Notes: generated by a model not told the origin, from the letters alone. 7,094 nt of DNA from Candidatus Dadabacteria bacterium (GCA_003695505.1 RFIY01000330.1:1-7094), one strand, 5' to 3'; positions 1 through 6,962 are shown, counted from the first letter of the stretch. Numbers and translations: made by a program.

Positions 1-37
1 CGAACCGAACGGGGGGACAGTCCCCATGTTCGGTTCG
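1..37. repeat. REP-like composite inverted repeat (hairpin)
   Basis: A 10-nt arm CGAACCGAAC (1-10) pairs perfectly with GTTCGGTTCG (28-37). Inside it, GGGGA (13-17) pairs with TCCCC (21-25) around a CAG loop, with a symmetric 2x2 internal loop between the two stems. The GGGGACAGTCCCC core resembles repetitive extragenic palindromes mobilised by RAYT (IS200/IS605-like) transposases; this family link is from memory of such repeats, not from a search. No transposase lies in the window, and the element touches the left edge, so it may extend further. It lies 177 bp beyond the mltD stop and could also terminate or stabilise transcripts, but there is no U-tract. Positions 38-213 show no gene; they contain only a 12-nt palindrome at 54-65 (GCGCCGCGGCGC), probably chance in such GC-rich DNA. 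Confidence 0.6.
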
Positions 38-213
38 CGGTCAGGGAGGCGTTGCGCCGCGGCGCGGCGGGTGTCGATCCCGACGGCGTTCCGCCCGTCC
101 TTAGGCCAGCCGGTGGATCCCGAATCAGGTCCGGGGCGACAAAGCCGGTGTGGTCACGTAGGCGGTACGAATTGATGTCGCGGATAACTGGTTTCCGGCT
201 ATGAGATGGTGCC

Positions 214-1980
214 TCAGGAGACGCCGCCCGGGATGCGCAAACGTTCGCCGGGCTTCAGGGTGTTGCTCCATTTGCCGTTGGCGCGGCGGATCTGCATGAC
301 GGTGACGCCGAAGCGCTGGGCGATGTCCCAGAGCGTGTCGCCGCGCCGCACCGTGTATTCGACGTAGGCGCCATTTGTTGGCTTTGATGCGACGGTCGCG
401 CCGCTGGGCAGTTTCAGGCGCTGGCCGGGATAGATCGTCGTTCCGCGCAGGTTGTTGACCTGTTTCAGGGCCGCCACGGTTGTCTTGTGTTTTTGCGCGA
501 TCCGGGCCAAGGTGTCTCCGCGCCTGACGATGACTTCAGACGCGCTGCCCGGCAGTTTCAGCTTCTGTCCCGGAAAGATCGTGTTGTTGCGTAGTCCGTT
601 GGCCTGTTTGAGTGCCGCGACGTTCGTTCCGTACCGTTTCGCGATCAACGACAGCGAATCGCCGCGTCTGACAACGATCTGCCCGCCGGCCGGAGCCGCC
701 GCGCGGGCGACCGACGCACCCGCTTCGGGCACGATCAGGCGCTGCCCCGGATAGAGGCGCGAACCGCGCATGTTGTTGAGCGCCTTGAGTTCGGTTACCG
801 ACACGCCGACGGCGCGAGCGATGTCCCATAAGGTGTCACCGCGATGCACGACGTAGATGCCGCCCCAGTCCTCGAGCGGCAGATCGTCCGACGACAGCCA
901 GGCGACGGCGGTCTCGACCATGGCGTAGGGAATATGCAAAGGTGTGTCACGTCCAGGCGGCGTCAGCGAGCGGCGAATATGCAGATTCAGCGCGCGCAGT
1001 TCCGCCGATGGCATGCCGAGCTTCTTTGCCAGGGCGGCCAGAGGCAGACCGCCCGGCGCAATGACGGTCGTCGTTGGCACCGGTGGAGGCACATCGGGGA
1101 TCGGCAATCCCAGAACGTCCAGGTTGTCGGCGATGCGCCGGGCCGCGATCATTTTTGGTACATAGTGGCGGGTCTCGGTCGGTAACGCGTAGCGCTGCTG
1201 CAACATCAGCCAGTAATCGCTGGTACCGGCAGTGTTGATGGCGCGCTGCACGCGTCGGCTGCCGGCATTGTACGCGGACAGGGCCAGCTCCCACGAGCCG
1301 AACTGTTCGTACAAATCCTTGAGGTGCCGCGCGGCGGCGCGCGTCGCCTTTTCCATATCGCGGCGTTCATCGATCCAGAAATCCCGCTTCAGGCCGTATA
1401 GACGCCCGGTTGAGGCGATGAACTGCCACAGCCCGGCGGCGTGTGCGCGGGAGTAGGCGCGCGGGTTGATGCCGCTTTCGATGAACGCAAGCCAGATCAG
1501 CTCCGGCGGAACACCTTCCTCGCGAAGCCAGGTTTCGATCTGCGTGTGGTGGCGCAGGTAGCGGCCGTAAAACCGCGCGTACTGCTCCCGTCCGCGTTCC
1601 GTGAAGTAGTCGATCCACTTGTCAACCAGTGGGTGGTCGCGGCTGAACAGTTCGAGCAGCTCACGATGACCCAGCAGTGCCGGATCGGGCTGGATCAGAT
1701 TCTTGCCGACGCGTACCGGCAGGTGGCGCGCCGGTTCCGTCGTGTCCACGGCTGCGGGCAAGAAATCATCGGTTTCGACGAGCTCATCGCCAAGCGAGGC
1801 CAGCGCAAGATCGATCTCGTCCGGCGACAGCTCGGCTGTACGCACCGGGAGCATGGTCGCTGTTTCGGGCAGACCGGGGCCGATGACCGGCTCGGCGCTG
1901 TGCGCACAGGCCGTCAGAGTACCTGCAAGCGCCAGAATCATCGCGCGGCGGAGCTGTTGGAGACAATCCCTCATTGCCAT
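214..1980 (-). CDS. mltD: MltD-like membrane-bound lytic murein transglycosylase with four LysM domains
   Basis: This 588-aa protein would cleave the MurNAc-GlcNAc bond of peptidoglycan, forming 1,6-anhydroMurNAc ends, from the inner face of the outer membrane. The N-terminus has two arginines, a hydrophobic stretch and a lipobox LTAC with the lipidated Cys at 25; residue 26 is Ala, not Asp, which favours outer-membrane sorting. The SLT domain spans about 115-290: catalytic Glu168 in AFIESGINPRAYS, then AGLWQF (182-187) and SAYNAG (235-240), as in the MltD/Slt family. Residues 300-355 resemble the degenerate linker of MltD proteins. Four LysM modules follow at about 376-418, 435-477, 483-525 and 542-584, each with RGD(T/S)L and PG(Q/E)(K/R)L. 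E. coli MltD is shorter (about 450 aa) with fewer LysM repeats. ATG at 1980 gives a complete signal peptide; ATG at 1974 (Met3) is an equal alternative, and neither has a clear Shine-Dalgarno site. The gene is divergent from smc. Family assignment is firm; the exact orthology to MltD is inferred. Confidence 0.9.
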   Translation of the reverse strand: MAMRDCLQQLRRAMILALAGTLTACAHSAEPVIGPGLPETATMLPVRTAELSPDEIDLALASLGDELVETDDFLPAAVDTTEPARHLPVRVGKNLIQPDPALLGHRELLELFSRDHPLVDKWIDYFTERGREQYARFYGRYLRHHTQIETWLREEGVPPELIWLAFIESGINPRAYSRAHAAGLWQFIASTGRLYGLKRDFWIDERRDMEKATRAAARHLKDLYEQFGSWELALSAYNAGSRRVQRAINTAGTSDYWLMLQQRYALPTETRHYVPKMIAARRIADNLDVLGLPIPDVPPPVPTTTVIAPGGLPLAALAKKLGMPSAELRALNLHIRRSLTPPGRDTPLHIPYAMVETAVAWLSSDDLPLEDWGGIYVVHRGDTLWDIARAVGVSVTELKALNNMRGSRLYPGQRLIVPEAGASVARAAAPAGGQIVVRRGDSLSLIAKRYGTNVAALKQANGLRNNTIFPGQKLKLPGSASEVIVRRGDTLARIAQKHKTTVAALKQVNNLRGTTIYPGQRLKLPSGATVASKPTNGAYVEYTVRRGDTLWDIAQRFGVTVMQIRRANGKWSNTLKPGERLRIPGGVS

Positions 1981-2050
1981 TTATGGTAGCATCTGACGGT
2001 ACGCATGGAAAGTCGTATGCCCGGTGCCAGCGTGGGTCTGGGCGGAATAT

Positions 2051-2078
2051 ACTGTATGCTGCTGGCCAGGGGCGTCAA
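2051..2078 (-). promoter_or_regulatory. Candidate sigma70 promoter for mltD
   Basis: On the minus strand TTGACG (2078-2073, 5 of 6 to the -35 consensus) is followed after 16 bp by TACAGT (2056-2051, 4 of 6 to TATAAT). It points toward mltD and would give a leader of roughly 60-70 nt. It lies in the only AT-richer patch between the divergent genes. This is a consensus match only; the start site is not shown. Confidence 0.4.
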
Positions 2079-2080
2079 GA

Positions 2081-2086
2081 TATAGT
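2081..2086 (+). promoter_or_regulatory. Candidate -10 element for smc
   Basis: TATAGT (5 of 6 to TATAAT) lies 24 bp upstream of the chosen smc ATG and would give a short leader of under 20 nt. No good -35 hexamer sits 16-18 bp upstream. An alternative -10, TATACT at 2049-2054, also lacks a good -35. Both overlap or adjoin the divergent mltD promoter candidate, so the two directions may compete for polymerase. Weak evidence. Confidence 0.25.
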
Positions 2087-2110
2087 GTCGTCCGCTGCGG
2101 CGGCAGGGCA

Positions 2111-5100
2111 ATGAAACGAATGCACATTTCGCGAATCACATTGCACGGCTTCAAGTCGTTTCCGGATTCCACGACACTCGAATTCGGGCGCGGGATTTCG
2201 GCGATCGTCGGGCCCAATGGCTGCGGCAAAAGCAACGTCCTCGATGCGCTGCGCTGGTGCTTTGGCACGCAGTCGCCGCGGCAGTTGCGGGGCGCGTCGA
2301 TGCAGGATGTCATCTTTGCCGGCGGCGCGAACCGCCCGCCAATGGGTTACGCCGAAGTGGCCGTGACGTTCGCCAACGAGGACGGTGCCGCGCCAGAGCC
2401 CTGGCGCGACATGCCGGAAATTCGCCTGTCACGCCGGATCGAACGCAGCGGCGACGCTCAGTATCGCATCAACAATGCCCGTGTGCGCCGGCGCGATGTG
2501 CAGGAATTCCTGATGGACATCGGTTACGGCGAATACAGCATCGTGCAGCAGGGTCAGATCGGGCAGCTCGTTCAGGCGCGCCCCGACGAGGTGCGCATCT
2601 TTATCGAACAGGCGAGCCGGATGACCAAGTTCCGCGCCCGTCGTGAAGAGGCGCAGAACAAGCTGGCGCGGACCGAGGAAAACCTCGAGCGCGTGCTCGA
2701 CCTGCTGCAGGAAGTCGAGCGGCAGATGAATTCACTGCGGCGTCAGGCCGATCGCACCCGCAAGGCGAAGGAGCTGGATGAGCAACTTCGTGTCGTCGCC
2801 TCGGTACTGCTGTCGCGCGAACTGGAAACGCGGCGGATCGAAGCCGACGCCCTGCAACAGGAGCTGGTCAGCCTGTCGGATCAGATTCGCGAGGTGCGCA
2901 TCCAGATTGCGCGTGTCGAGGCTGAGCAGGAAGAATTACACGCGGCGCAGGCGGCGGCCGAGGACGGGTTCCAGCAGTTGTTCTCGGTGCAGCGGGCCGA
3001 GCAGGAGGCGCGCGGCGAGCTGCAGAACCGGCTGTCTGCATTGCAGAACGAACGCACGATCCGGGAGCAGGAGATCGCCGCGGCCAACGAAGATCGCGCC
3101 GATGCCGAGCAGCGGCTTGCCGAGGCCGAACAGGAACTGGGCGAGATCGAACCGCAACTGCGCGAGCACCAGCAGGCGATTCAGCAACAGCAGCAGGGAC
3201 TCGCCGAGCTGGAGCGCGAGGTGGCCGAGCAGCGTGCCCGGGTATCGGAACTGGCCGCGCGGCGCGAGGCGCAACGACGGCAACTGCTCGAAGCGCAGCA
3301 GCAACAGATGCGCGCAGAAACGCGCGAACGCGAGGCCGAGCTTCGGATCAACGACATCGCCGAACGATTGCAGCGCTTCGAGCTGGAAACCGCCGAGATC
3401 GCGCAGCAGATCGAGGAGGAGAGCCAGCACATCGGAGTCCGTGAGCAGGAGCTCGGGGCGGCCGACAGTGCGCTCAAACAGGTCGATAGCGAGACGGCCA
3501 GCGTCGGTGAACAGCTTCAGCAGGCGCGAGAGCAGATCCGCGCGCTGCGCGACCAGCGGCAGCAATTGCTGCGGACGTTGCAGGACAACCGCATCGAGGC
3601 TGAACGTCTGGCCGCCGTGTTCGACGCGCGCGAGGGACAACCCGACGTGATCGGACAGGTCGATGCGAATTTCGTCGTGCCGTGGGACCGCGCGACGCCG
3701 AAGTCCGGTTTCGAAGACGTCGTGGAAACGGCACTCGCAGGCCGCTTTGACGCACTTGTTCTGGAAACGCCGGATGCCGCGTCGGCGCTCGTCGAGGCAC
3801 TGCGCGGCAGCGACGAGGAGGCCCGCCTGTCCTGGGTCGCAAAAACCGCCGGGGGTGCAACAGATGCGCAGCCGCCGGCTGGCTATATCGCGCTGGCCGA
3901 CTGCATCGAGACCGCCGACGAGGACCGCGCCTGGGTCCAGGCGCTGGCGGCGGGCGTCTGGCTGTCCGAGTCTCCGCTGGATCCTGGCGCGCCATTGCCG
4001 GATGGCGCCTGGCAGATGATCTGGGATCGCACCGGCGTCTGTGTGACGCACCAGGGCGTCTGGAGCGCCGGCACATTGAAGCGCAAGGGGATGGCGCACC
4101 TGGCGGCTCGTCGCAAGGAACTCGCTGCGCTGATTGCCGCCGAGCAGTCGGAGCTGGAGTCGCTCGAGGCCGAGATCGCGACGCGCCAGGAGGCGCTGCA
4201 AGCACTCGAATCCCGTTTGCAGGAGCTGGTCGAAAAGCGCAGCGATGCGGAGCGCACGGCGCGGGACCTCGTGCATCAGCAACAGATTGCCGATCGGCAC
4301 CTCGCGCAATTGCGCAGCCGCCAGGAAGCGCTGCTGCAGACGCGCGAGAAACTGGCGCGCGAGCAGGCCGGGGCAAAGGAACTGGCCGAGCAGGCCCGCG
4401 CGGCTGCGGCAGATGCCGCCAAGCAGGCCCGGACCGTCGAGCGCGAGCTGGATCAGGTCGGCGTCGAAATGGCGCCGCTCGAGAGCGGCTTGCGGGAGCG
4501 AGAAGAGCGCCTCAACGGTCTCCGCCAGAGCCTCGACGCACGTCGTGAGCAGGTACTGATCCTGACCCGGCACGTCGAAGCCACGCGGCAGCGGATCACG
4601 ACCCAGCAGCAGCGCGCCGAACAACAGGCCCGCCGCATCGACGCCGCCCAGGCCCGCATGGCGGTGATCGCTGAGGAATGCGAGCAACTGCAGGCACAGA
4701 TCGACGTACACAACGAGCGCCTGGCCGAAACCGCGAAACAGCTCGAACAGCAACGCCACCAGCAGGCGGAGCTGCGCGAACAGCAGATTGCGCTCGAAAA
4801 GAAGTTGCGGCAGCAGGGACAGGAACTCGAAGCGCTTCAACAGCAACAGCATCGCAAGGAACAGCGCCTGCACGACCTGCGTCACGCGGTCAGCAGCGCA
4901 CGCGAGCAGTTCACGCTGCGCTTTGGCGAGCCTTTCGATGAAGTGTCCCAGTTTGACGACACACCGACCGAGCAACTGATCGAGGAGCGCGCGCAGCTCG
5001 AGCAGAAGCGCGAACGGCTCGGCGCGATCAATCCGGCGGCGCTGGAGGAATTCGAGGAGGCTCGGGAACGGTTCGAGGCGATCACGCGCCAGCGCGACGA

Positions 5101-5611
5101 CCTCAACGAGAGCATCGAAAAGCTGCGGCAATCGATCCGCAAGATGAACCGCGAGAGCCGCGACCGCTTTCGTGAAGCGTTCGAAACCGTCAATGGACAC
5201 TTTGGCGAGATCTTTACCAAACTGTTCCGGGGCGGCCACGCCGAACTGCAACTCGTCGACCCCGACGACTGGCTCGAATCGGGCGTGCAGATCGTCGCGC
5301 AGCCACCGGGCACGAACCTGCAACGGCTCGAACTGCTGTCCGGCGGTCAGAGCGCGATGACGGCCATTTCGCTGATCCTGGCGATCTTCCTGACCCATCC
5401 GAGTCCGTTCTGTGTCCTCGACGAGGTGGATGCGCCGCTCGATGACGCCAACGTCGGGCGCTTCAACCAGGTGCTCGTCGAGATGAACGAACTCGCGCAA
5501 ATCCTGCTGATTACGCACAATAAACAGACGATGGAAATCGCCGACACCCTGCACGGTGTCACGATGGAACAGCGCGGGATCAGCAAGGCGCTACCCGTCC
5601 GACTGGCCTGA
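2111..5611 (+). CDS. smc: Chromosome segregation/condensation ATPase SMC
   Basis: This 1166-aa protein has the usual length and architecture of bacterial SMC, the ATPase core that forms a ring with ScpA and ScpB to compact and segregate chromosomes. The N-terminal head carries Walker A GPNGCGKS (34-41). A first long coiled coil runs from about 170 to 500, rich in Q/E/R/A with a run of five Gln at 358-362. The hinge lies at about 505-655 and the second coiled coil at about 660-1010. The C-terminal head has the ABC signature LSGGQ (1076-1080), Walker B with catalytic Glu in VLDEVD (1102-1107), D-loop LDD, and a THNK switch segment. I chose ATG 2111, giving MKRMHISRITLHGFKSF; the open frame runs upstream to 2024, but that part is Cys/Trp-rich and unlike SMC. 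ATG 2120 is an alternative. Oddities: LSGGQSAM, EQASRMTKF (166-174) and GTQSPRQLRG (52-61) depart from bacterial consensus. It probably forms an operon with the downstream GTPase gene. scpA and scpB are not in the window. Confidence 0.95.
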   Translation: MKRMHISRITLHGFKSFPDSTTLEFGRGISAIVGPNGCGKSNVLDALRWCFGTQSPRQLRGASMQDVIFAGGANRPPMGYAEVAVTFANEDGAAPEPWRDMPEIRLSRRIERSGDAQYRINNARVRRRDVQEFLMDIGYGEYSIVQQGQIGQLVQARPDEVRIFIEQASRMTKFRARREEAQNKLARTEENLERVLDLLQEVERQMNSLRRQADRTRKAKELDEQLRVVASVLLSRELETRRIEADALQQELVSLSDQIREVRIQIARVEAEQEELHAAQAAAEDGFQQLFSVQRAEQEARGELQNRLSALQNERTIREQEIAAANEDRADAEQRLAEAEQELGEIEPQLREHQQAIQQQQQGLAELEREVAEQRARVSELAARREAQRRQLLEAQQQQMRAETREREAELRINDIAERLQRFELETAEIAQQIEEESQHIGVREQELGAADSALKQVDSETASVGEQLQQAREQIRALRDQRQQLLRTLQDNRIEAERLAAVFDAREGQPDVIGQVDANFVVPWDRATPKSGFEDVVETALAGRFDALVLETPDAASALVEALRGSDEEARLSWVAKTAGGATDAQPPAGYIALADCIETADEDRAWVQALAAGVWLSESPLDPGAPLPDGAWQMIWDRTGVCVTHQGVWSAGTLKRKGMAHLAARRKELAALIAAEQSELESLEAEIATRQEALQALESRLQELVEKRSDAERTARDLVHQQQIADRHLAQLRSRQEALLQTREKLAREQAGAKELAEQARAAAADAAKQARTVERELDQVGVEMAPLESGLREREERLNGLRQSLDARREQVLILTRHVEATRQRITTQQQRAEQQARRIDAAQARMAVIAEECEQLQAQIDVHNERLAETAKQLEQQRHQQAELREQQIALEKKLRQQGQELEALQQQQHRKEQRLHDLRHAVSSAREQFTLRFGEPFDEVSQFDDTPTEQLIEERAQLEQKRERLGAINPAALEEFEEARERFEAITRQRDDLNESIEKLRQSIRKMNRESRDRFREAFETVNGHFGEIFTKLFRGGHAELQLVDPDDWLESGVQIVAQPPGTNLQRLELLSGGQSAMTAISLILAIFLTHPSPFCVLDEVDAPLDDANVGRFNQVLVEMNELAQILLITHNKQTMEIADTLHGVTMEQRGISKALPVRLA

Positions 5612-5644
5612 TCGCCGCACGTCATACCCGTCCATTCAGATACC

Positions 5645-5648
5645 GGAG
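5645..5648 (+). promoter_or_regulatory. Ribosome binding site deciding the ftsY GTG start
   Basis: GGAG lies 9 nt upstream of GTG 5658, in the 46-bp gap after the smc stop. The only upstream in-frame ATG, at 5556, overlaps the smc end by 56 bp and adds residues unlike FtsY, so this site supports the GTG start. ATG 5685 (Met10) would cut into the predicted membrane segment. Confidence 0.6.
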
Positions 5649-5657
5649 ACCGTCACA

Positions 5658-6623
5658 GTGGAATCGCTGCCGTTCGAACCATGGATGCTGGCCACGGCCG
5701 CCGGCGCTGTCCTCGTTGTCGTGATTGTCATCCTGGCGCTGCGGCGCGGGGGCGGATCGAGCGCCGGCGCGGGTACGTTGCGTCGCGGCCTTGGAAACCT
5801 CTTTCGCCGCAAGCCGGCCTTCGACGACGAAACGCGCGAACAATTGCGCGAGACGTTGATCGGTGCCGACTTTGGTACGACGGCCGCGGACGCCGTCATT
5901 GAAGCGCTCGGCCGCAAGGCGCGGGGCGTGAACGATCTCGACGCGCTGCTGGCGGCATTGCGCGAGGCGCTTGCCGAACGGCTGGCGGCATTCGTCGGTG
6001 ATGTCGATGCGCCGCAGCCCGGCGAAGTCGTGCTGATCGTCGGCATCAACGGCAGCGGCAAGACCACGTCGGTCGCCCGTCTGGCGCACCGCTGGAAAGA
6101 GCAGGGCAAACCGGTCGTGATCGGGGCGGCAGACACATTTCGCGCGGCGGCCGCCGAACAGCTCGAAGTCTGGGGCGAACGGGTCGGCGTGCGCGTCGTC
6201 CGACAAAAGGCTGGCGCCGATCCCGCCGCCGTCGCCTTCGATACGGTCCAGGCTGCACAGGCCGCGAACGCCATTGCGCTGATCGACACCGCCGGCCGCA
6301 TTCACGGCGACCAGGGGTTGATGGAAGAACTCAAGAAGATCCGCCGCGTGATCGGCAAGGCCGTTGAGGGCGCCCCGCAACACGTCTGGCTGACGCTCGA
6401 TGCGAGCCAGGGACAGACCGCGATCGAGCAGGCCCGCCGTTTCCACGAGGCGGTCGGCGTGACCGGTCTGATCGTCAACAAGCTCGATGGCGAGGGCATG
6501 GCCGGCTTTGTCTATCCGATCACCGAGGAGCTGGGGATTCCGATCATTGCGATCGGTGTCGGTGAGGGAATGGAAGACCTGGAACCGTTTGCACCGGAGC
6601 GGTTTGCGGCGCAGATCGTGTAA
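5658..6623 (+). CDS. ftsY: FtsY-type signal recognition particle receptor GTPase with N-terminal membrane anchor
   Basis: This 321-aa SRP-family GTPase would receive ribosome-nascent-chain complexes from Ffh/4.5S RNA at the inner membrane and pass them to the SecYEG translocon. Residues 9-28 form a hydrophobic segment (LATAAGAVLVVVIVILAL) followed by RR and a Gly/Ser- and Arg-rich linker, predicting Nout-Cin topology; there is no long acidic A domain as in E. coli FtsY. The N domain begins near 45 (LFRRKPAFDDE). G-domain motifs are G1 GINGSGKTT (129-137), DTFRAAAAEQLEVW (159-172), DTAGR (210-214) with LMEELKKI, and G4 NKLD (274-277), ending IGVGEGMEDLEPF. These match FtsY rather than Ffh: DTFRAAA, MEELKKI and GEGMEDLEPF are present, and there is no M domain. 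Oddities: the segment after KLDG reads EGMAG instead of the near-invariant TAKGG, and G1 ends TTSVARLA rather than TTTIGKLA. Start GTG 5658 is supported by GGAG. Probably co-transcribed with smc. It could be the sole FtsY or a divergent second copy. Confidence 0.88.
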   Translation: MESLPFEPWMLATAAGAVLVVVIVILALRRGGGSSAGAGTLRRGLGNLFRRKPAFDDETREQLRETLIGADFGTTAADAVIEALGRKARGVNDLDALLAALREALAERLAAFVGDVDAPQPGEVVLIVGINGSGKTTSVARLAHRWKEQGKPVVIGAADTFRAAAAEQLEVWGERVGVRVVRQKAGADPAAVAFDTVQAAQAANAIALIDTAGRIHGDQGLMEELKKIRRVIGKAVEGAPQHVWLTLDASQGQTAIEQARRFHEAVGVTGLIVNKLDGEGMAGFVYPITEELGIPIIAIGVGEGMEDLEPFAPERFAAQIV

Positions 6624-6631
6624 AGGAGGGG

Positions 6632-6652
6632 AGGCCGGCGTGCCGCCGGCCT
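6632..6652 (+). terminator. Hairpin just after ftsY, possible terminator
   Basis: AGGCCGGC (6632-6639) pairs perfectly with GCCGGCCT (6645-6652) around a 5-nt loop, 8 bp beyond the ftsY stop. Its position suits 3'-end formation for the smc-ftsY transcript. No run of T follows, so intrinsic termination is doubtful; it may instead protect the 3' end or be another repeat. Confidence 0.35.
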
Positions 6653-6771
6653 GCGCTGCGAGCCGATCAGCTCAGGGCTGCTCGAAATCTGCCGTGCGCC
6701 GATCGGACCGGGGGGCCGTACTCTCTTCACGCGCTTTCGTTTCTGAATCCGCTGTCACATCCCTTGCGTCG

Positions 6772-6803
6772 CCCCGGAATCCGCCTCTGGCGGATATCCG
6801 GGG
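6772..6803. repeat. Long REP/BIME-like hairpin
   Basis: CCCCGGA (6772-6778) pairs with TCCGGGG (6797-6803), and TCCGCC (6780-6785) pairs with GGCGGA (6789-6794) around a TCT loop. Only a 1x2 internal loop interrupts this 13-bp stem. The CCGGA...TCCGG ends and intergenic location resemble dispersed palindromes common in proteobacteria; membership of a repeat family needs copies elsewhere in the genome. Confidence 0.5.
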
Positions 6804-6866
6804 TCTATCCGCCGTGCGACCCGGATTGTTGGTTGCGGTACTCGTTCGTGGGTGCGCTTCCGGCGA

Positions 6867-6895
6867 CTGGACTCCGGCTCGGGGGCCGGGATGAC
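6867..6895. repeat. Dispersed intergenic repeat-like segment
   Basis: The stretch starts CTGGACTCCGGC and ends GCCGGGATGAC, with CCGGC (6874-6878) pairing with GCCGG (6885-6889). It resembles the common proteobacterial intergenic repeat of the form CTGGATTCCGGC...GCCGGAATGAC. The resemblance is recalled, not searched. Confidence 0.45.
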
Positions 6896-6944
6896 AATGA
6901 TGGTGCCGCTGCGCGGCGAGCGTTGGTTTTGTTGGGGGTTCCGT

Positions 6945-6959
6945 CCGGCCTTCGGCCGG
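6945..6959. repeat. Short GC hairpin
   Basis: CCGGCC (6945-6950) pairs with GGCCGG (6954-6959) around TTC. It lies 3 bp upstream of the stronger 11-bp hairpin at 6963-6992, and the two may form one structured unit. Confidence 0.4.
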
Positions 6960-6962
6960 CCG

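Noticed and set aside
358-1183. CRISPR-like periodicity in the LysM-coding region
   Set aside because: The repeated pattern is about 150-180 bp, degenerate and in frame with LysM modules, so it is protein-domain repetition and not an array.
2024-2110. 29-codon N-terminal extension of smc
   Set aside because: The residues are Cys/Trp-rich and unlike SMC N-termini; the frame there also covers the divergent promoter region. The conserved start of the family matches ATG 2111 or 2120.
2936-5554. 872-codon open frame on the minus strand opposite smc
   Set aside because: It is a shadow of the coiled-coil codons in GC-rich DNA: Leu/Arg/Gln-rich with no domain, while the plus strand encodes a complete SMC with all ATPase motifs.
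5556-5657. Longer ftsY start at ATG 5556
   Set aside because: It overlaps the smc end out of frame and adds residues with no FtsY resemblance; GTG 5658 has a well-spaced GGAG.
6640-6894. 84-codon frame from GTG 6640 behind AAGGAGG
   Set aside because: Its composition is not protein-like and it passes through the hairpins at 6632-6652 and 6772-6803; reported only as a ribosome-site curiosity.
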